Position numbers and translations under genes: made by a program. Positions 1-6,883 of a stretch of DNA of 7,013 nt are shown in pieces. The first letter of the stretch is position 1, and each line of letters starts with the position of its first letter. The stretch lies in the NCBI GenBank assembly GCA_938003555.1, contig CALKXN010000194.1, positions 1-7,013 of the forward strand, written 5' to 3'. The notes below the pieces were generated by a model. The model saw only the letters and a list, made by a program, of their open reading frames with translations, ran no database searches and had not been told where the DNA came from. The DNA is from an uncultured Robiginitomaculum sp. (lineage in GTDB: Bacteria > Pseudomonadota > Alphaproteobacteria > Caulobacterales > Maricaulaceae).

Positions 1-1
1 A

Positions 2-1687
2 GACATAACCGAACAAGAAAATAGTCGCATTCTATTCAAAATGGGCCTTGAACTGGGCTCCTCAGGGTTTTGGTCCTTAAATTTTGAAACCGGAAAGTAT
101 CGCTTCTCGGAATATATATCAGAGAGACTTACAGAGAAAGAGCTTGCCCGTATTCACCGTAAGGGACTTTTTGCAATTATTCATCCGGATGATCTCCCCA
201 AGATTATGGATATTTGGGGGAAAAGCCTAACAAAAAACGAAAAAATAGAGTTCACATTCCGCGTTATACTCGAAAAGCACGGAGAGATGCACTTGCGCAA
301 TGTCGGCGCGACGCAAATTGATCAAAATGGTAAAAAAATTGGCTTCACCGCATTTGTCACTGATATTACCGATGATGTAAACACACAACGCAAGCTCATT
401 GCTGCGACTGAGGCCTCCGCCACAAAGAGCCGTTTCCTGGCGCAAATGTCCCACGAAATTAAAACGCCCCTCAATGCAATCATTGGCATGAGCGATGCAA
501 TGCTCGATGACACTCTGCCGGCAGAGGCAAAAGAAGCATTAAAATATATTCTGGACTCAGCCGAGGGTTTAGACAGTCTTCTCTCCAACACACTTGATCA
601 TGCCCGCATGAATTCACAAGATACCCAGGCCGAAAAAGAAGATACAAATATCATTGGGGTTCTTCGCAGTATGAAACGAAGTTGGGACGCCAAGGCAAAG
701 CAAAACAATGTTACACTTACGCTCAAACTCTCCTCAAATTTACCTGAAACCGTCAGCTTAGACCTGCACCGCACAAAACAGACCCTGAACAATCTCATTT
801 CCAATGCGATAAAGTTTGCGGCCAACGGTAACGTCATCATTGGCGCAACAGTAAAAGATGATGCCGTCTGTTTGATTGTCAAAGATGATGGCATCGGCAT
901 GGAACAAAGTTCTTTAAACACATTATTTGATCCCTTTGTCCAAGGCGACAATACAATTAAACGCCGATTTGGCGGCACAGGCCTTGGAATGTCGATTGTC
1001 AAACAGCTTGTCGACATTATGGATGGCGAGATTAAAGTTCAAAGTAAACTCGGCAAAGGCACTGCATTTGTTGTCAGCCTTCCGCTACATGAAGAACGCG
1101 TCGCCGAACCGCAAAGCACAATAGAAGATACGGCGCGCGTCGCAGTTGAGCCTGCTCTAGCGCCGGCGCCTGCAGAATCTATATCAGACATCGAACCAAC
1201 AGCCCCTGCCCCTCTTCCTGAGCCAGTTGCCCAAGTCACCGTGACCGCTGGAAAGCTACCTTTTGATGGAAAAGACTTATTTACAGGTCTGCGCGTGCTG
1301 TGTGTAGAGGACAATTATGTCAACCAGGTCCTCGTCAAAAAACTCTTGGAGCAAAGCATCGGATCACTAACATTTGCCAATAATGGTCAAGAAGCGTTGG
1401 ATATACTCTATACCCAAGCTTTTGATGTAATATTGATGGATATTCACATGCCCGTCAAAGACGGCATTGAAACAACCATCGCCATTCGTAATAGCGAACA
1501 AGATTGGGCCGATGTTGTCATTATTGCCCTAACCGCAGATCCTGATTATCAACAGCTTCGAATTTGTAGAAATATTGGCATGGACGGGACACTTGGCAAA
1601 CCCGTCAAGCGCCGTGAAATTATGAAAGTCATCGAAGATGTCCTTCTAAGCTCTGATAATCACGCTAAAAATAAGGCCGCCGCTTAG
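2..1687 (+). CDS. PAS-containing hybrid sensor histidine kinase, 5'-partial
   Basis: Soluble hybrid histidine kinase that autophosphorylates on a histidine and passes the phosphate to its own receiver domain. The frame is open from base 2, before the first in-frame ATG at 41. The 13 upstream codons (DITEQENSRILFK) align with the segment joining PAS1 to PAS2 in the paralogue at 3061-5127, so the true start lies outside the window and an N-terminal PAS is probably missing. Visible in order: a PAS_3-like domain (about 25-370), HisKA with phospho-acceptor His in MSHEIKTP (codon 452-454), HATPase_c with N box (LNNLISNAIKF, about 785-820), G1 DDGIGM and G2 GGTGLGMS, then a Pro/Ala-rich linker (about 1130-1255). 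The receiver has the acidic pair ED at 1307-1312, acceptor Asp in LMDIHMP (1439-1441) and Lys in GKP (1598-1600). There is no transmembrane segment and no HPt domain in the visible part. The H-box has Lys where Arg is usual (HEIRTP). The signal sensed is unknown. Confidence 0.93.
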   Translation, partial: DITEQENSRILFKMGLELGSSGFWSLNFETGKYRFSEYISERLTEKELARIHRKGLFAIIHPDDLPKIMDIWGKSLTKNEKIEFTFRVILEKHGEMHLRNVGATQIDQNGKKIGFTAFVTDITDDVNTQRKLIAATEASATKSRFLAQMSHEIKTPLNAIIGMSDAMLDDTLPAEAKEALKYILDSAEGLDSLLSNTLDHARMNSQDTQAEKEDTNIIGVLRSMKRSWDAKAKQNNVTLTLKLSSNLPETVSLDLHRTKQTLNNLISNAIKFAANGNVIIGATVKDDAVCLIVKDDGIGMEQSSLNTLFDPFVQGDNTIKRRFGGTGLGMSIVKQLVDIMDGEIKVQSKLGKGTAFVVSLPLHEERVAEPQSTIEDTARVAVEPALAPAPAESISDIEPTAPAPLPEPVAQVTVTAGKLPFDGKDLFTGLRVLCVEDNYVNQVLVKKLLEQSIGSLTFANNGQEALDILYTQAFDVILMDIHMPVKDGIETTIAIRNSEQDWADVVIIALTADPDYQQLRICRNIGMDGTLGKPVKRREIMKVIEDVLLSSDNHAKNKAAA

Positions 1688-1695
1688 GCGCCTTA
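1666..1695 (-). terminator. Intrinsic terminator of the tdk-phosphoribosyltransferase unit
   Basis: TAAGGC at 1672-1677 pairs with GCCTTA at 1690-1695. After a single bulged C (1678), GCC (1679-1681) pairs with GGC (1687-1689) around a five-base loop. Read on the minus strand, the hairpin is followed at once by five U residues (complement of AAAAA at 1667-1671), the classic rho-independent layout. The stem includes the stop codon of the minus-strand gene, and the stop of the plus-strand kinase lies in the loop and stem. On the plus strand the downstream sequence (CTCTTCTT) is only mildly T-rich, so termination of the kinase transcript here would be weaker. Structure judged by eye; no folding energy computed. 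Confidence 0.7.
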
Positions 1696-2271
1696 CTCTT
1701 CTTGGGGCTCTCTCTGACTCAAAAAGTCATAGAAGCGCTTTGGCATATTTTTATTGCGGCGAATTTCGTGCTCAAGGCACCCCTGCAATTCATGCGGGAA
1801 AACCGTCCAGTCATCTGTTACGTGCACGTAAAAATCGGGGATGCGCGATGTTTGGTTGCGCTTTGGTTTAAAGTAAACAGTCGCCACACATATATCAGTT
1901 GGCATATTTAGGCGGCAACGCTCTTCTAACTCCCCAATGATCGCGTCAACGCTTCGGCCAGTGTCAAAAATATCGTCGATAATTAAAAGCTGATCCTTAG
2001 CTTCAATAGTATCGACGACATGTTGAAGTCCCATGATTTTCACATCTGTCGCTTGTCTCATAGCGCCATCATATGATGAGGTACGAATAGAGAAATGATC
2101 TGTCGGACAATTCAGCATGTCCAGAATCTCTTGAACCGCGATACCCACCGGGGCCCCGCCTCGCCACACGCCAATAATGAATGTTGGCCGATATCCACTT
2201 TCAAACACGCGAAGCCCAAGCTCGAAGGAATCTTTGAGAAGGCTCTCAGCGCTGACAAAGTGTTTTTTCAT
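1693..2271 (-). CDS. Purine-type phosphoribosyltransferase (COG2236-like, hypoxanthine PRT annotation)
   Basis: Cytosolic type I phosphoribosyltransferase, 192 aa, expected to join a nucleobase (probably hypoxanthine, guanine or xanthine) to PRPP to give the nucleoside monophosphate. The PRPP-binding signature LLIIDDIFDTGRS is at residues 95-107, with the paired acidic residues and the TGRS phosphate loop. The earlier loop GVWRGGAP (34-41) corresponds to the PRT loop I region, and TVYFKPKRNQ (131-140) and DDWTVFPHE (153-161) complete a pattern I recall from the COG2236 group rather than from classical E. coli Hpt. Substrate choice cannot be settled from sequence. The ATG at 2271 gives the usual N-terminus, but no good Shine-Dalgarno is visible upstream. 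It starts 22 bases after tdk on the same strand, suggesting one salvage transcript, and its stop lies in the stem of a probable terminator. Confidence 0.88.
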   Translation of the reverse strand: MKKHFVSAESLLKDSFELGLRVFESGYRPTFIIGVWRGGAPVGIAVQEILDMLNCPTDHFSIRTSSYDGAMRQATDVKIMGLQHVVDTIEAKDQLLIIDDIFDTGRSVDAIIGELEERCRLNMPTDICVATVYFKPKRNQTSRIPDFYVHVTDDWTVFPHELQGCLEHEIRRNKNMPKRFYDFLSQREPQEE

Positions 2272-2293
2272 GAGTATTCTAGCCTAACAAATT

Positions 2294-2893
2294 CTATTTT
2301 GCCGCGGCAGGAGGGTTGATATGTTGCTCGCGCCAATGTTTTCGGCATAGCGTAATATACCGCTCATTTCCGCCGACCTCAATTTGCTCACCTGTCGTCA
2401 CAGCCTTACCGTCTCCATCCACACGCATATTCATTGTCGCTTTTTTACCGCACCAACACAGCGTCCGAATCTCGCGAATATCATCCGCAATAGCGAGCAA
2501 AGCGGCACTCCCCGGGAATAAATTACCTTGAAAATCAGTCCGAAGGCCATAGCACATGATCGGGATACGGTGATCATCGCTCACCCGTGACAATTGCCAG
2601 ACTTGATCGTGGGTCAAAAACTGCGCCTCATCCAGCAACACGCAATTTATAGGCTTTGAGGCATGGGACGCCAAAATATGCGCCTCTAAATCATCCTCAG
2701 CGGTGAACAGATCCGCTTTCGCCTCTAATCCGATACGGGAGGATATTTGCTCGAACTTTTCGTCTCGGTCATCCAGAGCAGGCTTTAGTAGCAAAGTATG
2801 CATGCCGCGTTCAAAATAATTGTACGAAGATTGCAGCAAAATCGTAGACTTACCGGCATTCATGGCCGAAAAATTGAAATAAAGCTTGGCCAT
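2294..2893 (-). CDS. tdk: Thymidine kinase, type II (TK1-like)
   Basis: Phosphorylates thymidine (and deoxyuridine) with ATP to feed dTMP in pyrimidine salvage; cytosolic. From the ATG at 2893 the protein is 199 aa, close to E. coli Tdk (about 205 aa). It begins MAKLYFNFSAMNAGKST, nearly the E. coli N-terminus, with the P-loop at residues 9-17. LLDEAQFLT (86-94) carries the Walker B aspartate and the expected catalytic Glu89. CYGLRTDFQG (114-123) and GGNERYITLC (174-183) are further family signatures. Cys146, Cys148, Cys183 and His186 form the structural zinc site. The frame stays open upstream (TTG 2959, ATG 2941), but those 22 residues are outside the family pattern and have no ribosome site. 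GGA stands 5 bases before the ATG at 2893. It is followed after 22 bases by the phosphoribosyltransferase, probably co-transcribed. Confidence 0.96.
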   Translation of the reverse strand: MAKLYFNFSAMNAGKSTILLQSSYNYFERGMHTLLLKPALDDRDEKFEQISSRIGLEAKADLFTAEDDLEAHILASHASKPINCVLLDEAQFLTHDQVWQLSRVSDDHRIPIMCYGLRTDFQGNLFPGSAALLAIADDIREIRTLCWCGKKATMNMRVDGDGKAVTTGEQIEVGGNERYITLCRKHWREQHINPPAAAK

Positions 2894-3060
2894 TTTGATC
2901 CGCTGTTTTGATGTTAATAGCTTCTCTACTGGGAGTCGCATCAATTCAGCAATAGCCAAACACTATGGATAAGGGGCGCACGTTACTGGCCTCATATTAG
3001 CAAATTATTGTTCTTTTCTTGTCATAATATGGGATGGCTATGGGACGCTGTGGGAACAAC
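2894..3060. promoter_or_regulatory. Divergent intergenic region between tdk and hybrid kinase
   Basis: This 167-base gap must hold the promoters of the minus-strand tdk unit and the plus-strand kinase. For the kinase, CATAAT at 3023-3028 is a 5/6 match to a -10 box, but no clear -35 lies 16-18 bases upstream. A start of transcription near 3035 would favour translation from 3040 or 3061. For tdk, a weak pair reads TTGATG (complement of 2939-2944) and TATTAA (complement of about 2912-2917), spaced roughly 20 bases, which is longer than ideal. No full CtrA-type TTAA-N7-TTAA site or long inverted repeat was seen. TGGGA occurs three times (3030, 3041, 3051) at helical spacing. All promoter assignments are tentative. 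Confidence 0.35.
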
Positions 3061-5127
3061 ATGACAGACACAAAACACATTGCATCTTTTGAAGTGCAAT
3101 CTAACAAAAATGAAAATAACCCTTACAACACAGTGGCATCGCTTATTCATACGATTAGTGAAGCATTTGGCAAAGGCGTTATAATCTTCGACACGGATTT
3201 GAATGTCGTGACGCATAATGCGGCCGCCTTAAAGCACTCTGATTTGCCGCGGGATTTATATAAAACGGGACGTTCAGGTAAGGCTATAATCGACTTCGCC
3301 ACGAAAAGGGGTGATTTTGGTCCCAATGTAGATGCTGAAACACATTGGAACACTATTTTAGAAATGGCTGCAAAACGCGAACTAAATTCTGAAACGGTTC
3401 GACGGACCTGCCCCGATGGACGGGTTATTCAAACACGGCGCCTTTTTTGCCGAGATGGTAGCATTATTGTTCTCTCGGAAGACTTAACTGAAACAATTCA
3501 AAAAGAACAACTTCTTGACTTAGCTTTAGGCGGGGGTGCCGGATATTGGAATTACTCCCTGAAAACAGGTAAGTTTAAATTTAGCGACTCCATTCTTGAG
3601 AGACTGTCAGAGGACGAACTCAAACACATTGAGGATGAAGGAATATGGTCATTAACTCATCCTGACGACCTCAATAAAGCGCGGGCGAATTGGTCCAACG
3701 CATTTAAAACAGCGGAAACAATGGACTTTTCCTATCGGCTTGTACTCGATAAAAGCGGCGTTGTTTATCAGCGTGTCATTGGCATTCCAATGTTTTCGGG
3801 AGATGGCAGGATAGTTGGCGTGACCTGCTTTGTAACAGATCAAACAGAAGACCGAGCTTCGATTCAAGCCCTTAGGCGCAGAGCGCAAGATGCAGAACGC
3901 GCAGTTAAAACTCAAAACCGCCATATTGCCAATATGAGTCACGAAATCCGGACCCCCATGAACGGTGTGTTAGGCATGACGGAAGCCCTTCTTCAAAACG
4001 ATAAAGCCAACGACATCACCGATGAATTAACAATCATTCGCGACAGCGCAAATATGCTCCTAAAATTAATGGATGACACTTTAGATCATGCGAAAATGTC
4101 TGCTGATAAATTGAAAATTATACCCGAATTGTCGGTTCCAAGAAAGATTCTCAAAAATGTAAAAGCTTTATGGGCTGAAAAAGCTGGAGTTAACAACACA
4201 GAGCTCAATTTAGCGGTTCTGGACAAGGTGCCTGAGACGCTTATTATTGATCCGTTACGGTATCAACAGTGCCTCAACAATCTACTTTCAAACGCCGTAA
4301 AATTTACTGAAAATGGCAAGATCGACATTATTTCTACAATTGTTGATCGTGGTGGAAGACCCTTTTTTGTGACTGCAATTCGCGACACAGGCATTGGAAT
4401 GACCCCGGAACAACTCGCTGATGTTTTCACCCCATTTCAACAAGCAACAGATCATACGACAGCACAATATGGTGGAACAGGCCTAGGCATGTCGATTGTA
4501 AAACAACTTGCAGGATTGATGGGCGGAAAAATCACGGCAAAAAGTGAGCAAGGCAAAGGCACAACCTTCGCGCTCACATTACCGCTCAAGCGCCGCGAAG
4601 AAGAACGCCGCGTATTGCCGAGGGCAACGCAAGTGCGCCGAGAATCGACAAGTGATTTAGCCAAACCCGTTGCCCCCGCGCGAAAAACCTCAAATATTTT
4701 TGATGAGGGGCCAAAAGAATTTGACCTCAGCAAATTGACCGTTCTGGTGGCTGAAGACAATCAGATCAACCAGCTCGTCGTGCGTTCATTACTCGAACCG
4801 CGTATTGCAGAAATTGTCATCGTAGATAACGGTCAAGAAGCTATTGATGTTCTACAAAACCGCCATATCGACGTTATCCTTATGGATATTCACATGCCGA
4901 TTATGGACGGAATTGAAGCCACGATCGCTATTCGAAACAGTGAAAGCGATTGGGCTAACACTAAGATCATTGCTCTCACCGCTGATCCTGAATATCAGCA
5001 AGTTCGTATATGTAGAAATATTGGAATGAATCACGCCTTGCCTAAACCGCTTAATTTTACCGACTTGATCGCCGCTCTTGAAACTGTCTTCAAAAATGAA
5101 GAGCAACCAGCCCTACAAATCGCGTAA
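3061..5127 (+). CDS. Soluble hybrid sensor histidine kinase, PAS-PAS-HisKA-HATPase-REC
   Basis: Cytoplasmic hybrid histidine kinase, 688 aa from the ATG at 3061. PAS1 (about 25-148, PAS_7-like: GVIIFDTDLNVVTHN) and PAS2 (about 155-265, PAS_3-like: GYWNYSLKTGKF...HPDD) are sensory. HisKA carries His294 in MSHEIRTPMNG. HATPase_c has an N box (LNNLLSNAVKF, Asn411), G1 DTGIGM (442-447) and G2 GGTGLGMS (471-478). A charged Arg/Glu-rich linker (about 515-558) leads to a receiver with acidic pair Glu565/Asp566, acceptor Asp609 in LMDIHMP, Thr640 and Lys662. No transmembrane helix, no HPt and no DNA-binding output domain are present, so phosphotransfer to a separate HPt protein is expected. Start is uncertain: ATG 3034, 3040 and 3061 are in frame. 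Both 3040 and 3061 have GGGA with a 5-base spacer; 3061 is preferred because a -10-like box at 3023-3028 leaves it a normal leader. It is a close paralogue of the kinase ending at 1687. Confidence 0.93.
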   Translation: MTDTKHIASFEVQSNKNENNPYNTVASLIHTISEAFGKGVIIFDTDLNVVTHNAAALKHSDLPRDLYKTGRSGKAIIDFATKRGDFGPNVDAETHWNTILEMAAKRELNSETVRRTCPDGRVIQTRRLFCRDGSIIVLSEDLTETIQKEQLLDLALGGGAGYWNYSLKTGKFKFSDSILERLSEDELKHIEDEGIWSLTHPDDLNKARANWSNAFKTAETMDFSYRLVLDKSGVVYQRVIGIPMFSGDGRIVGVTCFVTDQTEDRASIQALRRRAQDAERAVKTQNRHIANMSHEIRTPMNGVLGMTEALLQNDKANDITDELTIIRDSANMLLKLMDDTLDHAKMSADKLKIIPELSVPRKILKNVKALWAEKAGVNNTELNLAVLDKVPETLIIDPLRYQQCLNNLLSNAVKFTENGKIDIISTIVDRGGRPFFVTAIRDTGIGMTPEQLADVFTPFQQATDHTTAQYGGTGLGMSIVKQLAGLMGGKITAKSEQGKGTTFALTLPLKRREEERRVLPRATQVRRESTSDLAKPVAPARKTSNIFDEGPKEFDLSKLTVLVAEDNQINQLVVRSLLEPRIAEIVIVDNGQEAIDVLQNRHIDVILMDIHMPIMDGIEATIAIRNSESDWANTKIIALTADPEYQQVRICRNIGMNHALPKPLNFTDLIAALETVFKNEEQPALQIA

Positions 5128-5173
5128 CGATAAAACGCTTTCACCTAAGCTTGTCTGTGACTATGACTTAAGG

Positions 5174-6871
5174 ATGAAACCATATCCTCTGCTCTGTTGC
5201 ACCGCCCTCGCCGTCGCCGCATTCTCTTTGACAGCCTGCTCCCCTTCAACTTCGGATACGGATGAAAAACTGCCTGTCGCAGATTTATATATTACTGCCG
5301 ACGGCATTTATTCCGGCCATTCGAACTTGAGCGATTTAAAAGATATTGCAGTTTTAGACGGAAAAATTATCTGCGTCAGTGATACCCTGTCCTGCGCGGG
5401 CCATAAGCGCGACACAACAAAAACCGTAGATTTCGACGGCTATGTCTATCCCGGCTTTACCGACTCTCACGCCCACCTCCTTGGTATTGGGCAGCGCGAA
5501 ATGACGCTTAATCTTGAGGGCACATCGTCAATCACTGACCTTAAAGGGCGCCTGCAAAGTTACATGGACGAGCTCCCCAAAGGCGAGCCAATCATTGGCC
5601 GAGGCTGGATTGAAACCCATTGGCCGGAAAACCGCTTCCCCACGCGCGAGGACTTGGACGCGGTTAGCACGGACCGGGTCATCATCCTGTCGCGCTCTGA
5701 TGGGCATGCCAGCGTGGTCAATTCTAAAGCCTTAGAGATGGCGGCAATTACGGCGCAGACCGAAATTCCATATGGCGGAGATATTTTGCGCGGTCGCAAT
5801 GAGCAGCCCACAGGTATGCTCATTGATACGGCCCAAGACCTCATTGCTGCCCTTATTCCAGCTGAGACAGCTGATCGCCGCAGTGCCGCCTATATCAAGG
5901 CCGCAGAGGTTTACAGCGCCTATGGCTGGACAGGCCTTCATAATATGAGCGTCGCGCCTGAGGACGTCGCCATAATACACAGTCTTTCAGATAGAGGACA
6001 TATACCGCTACGTGTCTTCAATTCATTAGACTATGTTAGCTCTACCTCAGAAGTTCTTGCAGGTAATAAACTGATAATAAGCGATATGGTCATGGCGCGT
6101 TCCATCAAGCTTTATATTGATGGAGCTTTGGGATCTCGCGGCGCTGCATTGCTCGAACCCTATAATGACGACCCTGACAATTCAGGCCTTATCATTCTCG
6201 AAAAAGACGAGGCGATGGAGATTTTTACAATGGCGCTTCGCGAAGGCATTCAGGTCAATACCCACGCCATTGGCGACCGAGGTAATCGCCTCGTGCTGGA
6301 TTGGTATGAAGAGGCTTTTGCTGCCGTTCCCGAAGCTGAGCGCGCGATCAAAGCCCCGCGCTGGCGGGTGGAGCATGCTCAAATTTTGAATTTAGATGAC
6401 TTGGGCCGTTTCAAAGCGCTTGGCGTGATCCCGTCTATGCAGCCCAGCCACGCCATTGGCGACCTTCACTTTGCGCCGTCTCGCATTGGCACTGAGCGAC
6501 TCAAGGGCGGCTATGCATGGCAGAGCCTGCTTGATAGCGGCGTTATCATCGTGGGCGGCTCAGACGCCCCCGTGGAGCGCGGCGATCCGCGCATCGAGTT
6601 CTACGCTGCTGTCGCGCGCAAGGATCAAAGCGGGTTTAGCGGTAATGGCTGGTATCCCGAGCAAGCCGTCTCGCGTTTAAATGCCCTAAAAATGTTCACG
6701 GCATGGCCGGCTTATGCGAGCTTTCGCGAAGACAGCCTTGGCACGATTGAAGTCGGTAAAATCGCGGACTTCACCGTCTTTAGCGATGATATCATGACCA
6801 TTGATGAAGCAAATATTTTGACTGTCGAACCTGTGGCGACAGTTGTTGGCGGGAAAGTCACGGGCGAATAA
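5174..6871 (+). CDS. Amidohydrolase 3 family (YtcJ-like) metal-dependent hydrolase, predicted lipoprotein
   Basis: Zinc-type hydrolase of the amidohydrolase superfamily, Amidohydro_3 branch (relatives include YtcJ and N-substituted formamide deformylase); substrate unknown, probably an amide or similar C-N bond. From the ATG at 5174 it is 565 aa. It begins with a lipoprotein signal: Lys2, a hydrophobic stretch, then lipobox LTAC with Cys22, followed by Ser, which favours outer-membrane sorting in the E. coli rule. Metal and catalytic residues: His99 and His101 in FTDSHAH, Lys312 in IKLYIDGALGSRG (candidate carboxylated lysine), His364 in NTHAIGDRG, His401 in RVEHAQ and Asp464 in GGSDAPVE. The C-terminal beta-sandwich signature (GTIEVGKIADFTVF) is intact. 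Open frame continues back to 5078, overlapping the kinase, but the signal peptide fixes the start at 5174. AAGG directly abuts the ATG, a poor spacing. It lies 46 bases after the kinase stop, so co-transcription is possible. The gene looks visibly richer in GC than the kinases. Confidence 0.92.
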   Translation: MKPYPLLCCTALAVAAFSLTACSPSTSDTDEKLPVADLYITADGIYSGHSNLSDLKDIAVLDGKIICVSDTLSCAGHKRDTTKTVDFDGYVYPGFTDSHAHLLGIGQREMTLNLEGTSSITDLKGRLQSYMDELPKGEPIIGRGWIETHWPENRFPTREDLDAVSTDRVIILSRSDGHASVVNSKALEMAAITAQTEIPYGGDILRGRNEQPTGMLIDTAQDLIAALIPAETADRRSAAYIKAAEVYSAYGWTGLHNMSVAPEDVAIIHSLSDRGHIPLRVFNSLDYVSSTSEVLAGNKLIISDMVMARSIKLYIDGALGSRGAALLEPYNDDPDNSGLIILEKDEAMEIFTMALREGIQVNTHAIGDRGNRLVLDWYEEAFAAVPEAERAIKAPRWRVEHAQILNLDDLGRFKALGVIPSMQPSHAIGDLHFAPSRIGTERLKGGYAWQSLLDSGVIIVGGSDAPVERGDPRIEFYAAVARKDQSGFSGNGWYPEQAVSRLNALKMFTAWPAYASFREDSLGTIEVGKIADFTVFSDDIMTIDEANILTVEPVATVVGGKVTGE

Positions 6872-6878
6872 TCGCCCG
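6861..6878 (+). terminator. Hairpin at convergent gene ends, possible weak terminator
   Basis: CGGGCGA (6861-6867) and TCGCCCG (6872-6878) form a perfect 7-bp GC-rich stem with a 4-base loop ATAA that includes the amidohydrolase stop codon. It lies between two convergent genes, 5 bases before the yajQ stop. The plus-strand tail (CTAATTTAAT) is only partly T-rich and the minus-strand tail (TGACTTTCCC) has no real U-tract. It may act as a weak or two-way transcription barrier or as a 3'-end stabiliser. Confidence 0.5.
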
Positions 6879-6883
6879 CTAAT

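Noticed and set aside
598..1314. Long minus-strand open frames inside kinase 1 (598-1017, 1039-1314)
   Set aside because: They are opposite an intact, motif-rich coding frame, show low-complexity Ser/Ala/Gly-rich text and have no recognisable domain.
2095..2531. Plus-strand frames across tdk and the phosphoribosyltransferase
   Set aside because: Antisense to well-conserved enzymes; no features of a real protein.
4452..4760. Minus-strand frame inside kinase 2
   Set aside because: Antisense to the ATPase G2 box and linker; the same shadow arises at the equivalent place in kinase 1, as expected from shared codon patterns rather than a real gene.
5078..5173. Extended amidohydrolase start at 5078 or 5096, overlapping the kinase
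   Set aside because: It would put 26-32 polar residues ahead of a clear lipoprotein signal peptide; the ATG at 5174 starts the signal directly.
6117..6680. Alternative plus-strand frames inside the amidohydrolase (6117-6389, 6456-6680)
   Set aside because: They overlap catalytic motifs of the real frame and have no ribosome site or family resemblance.
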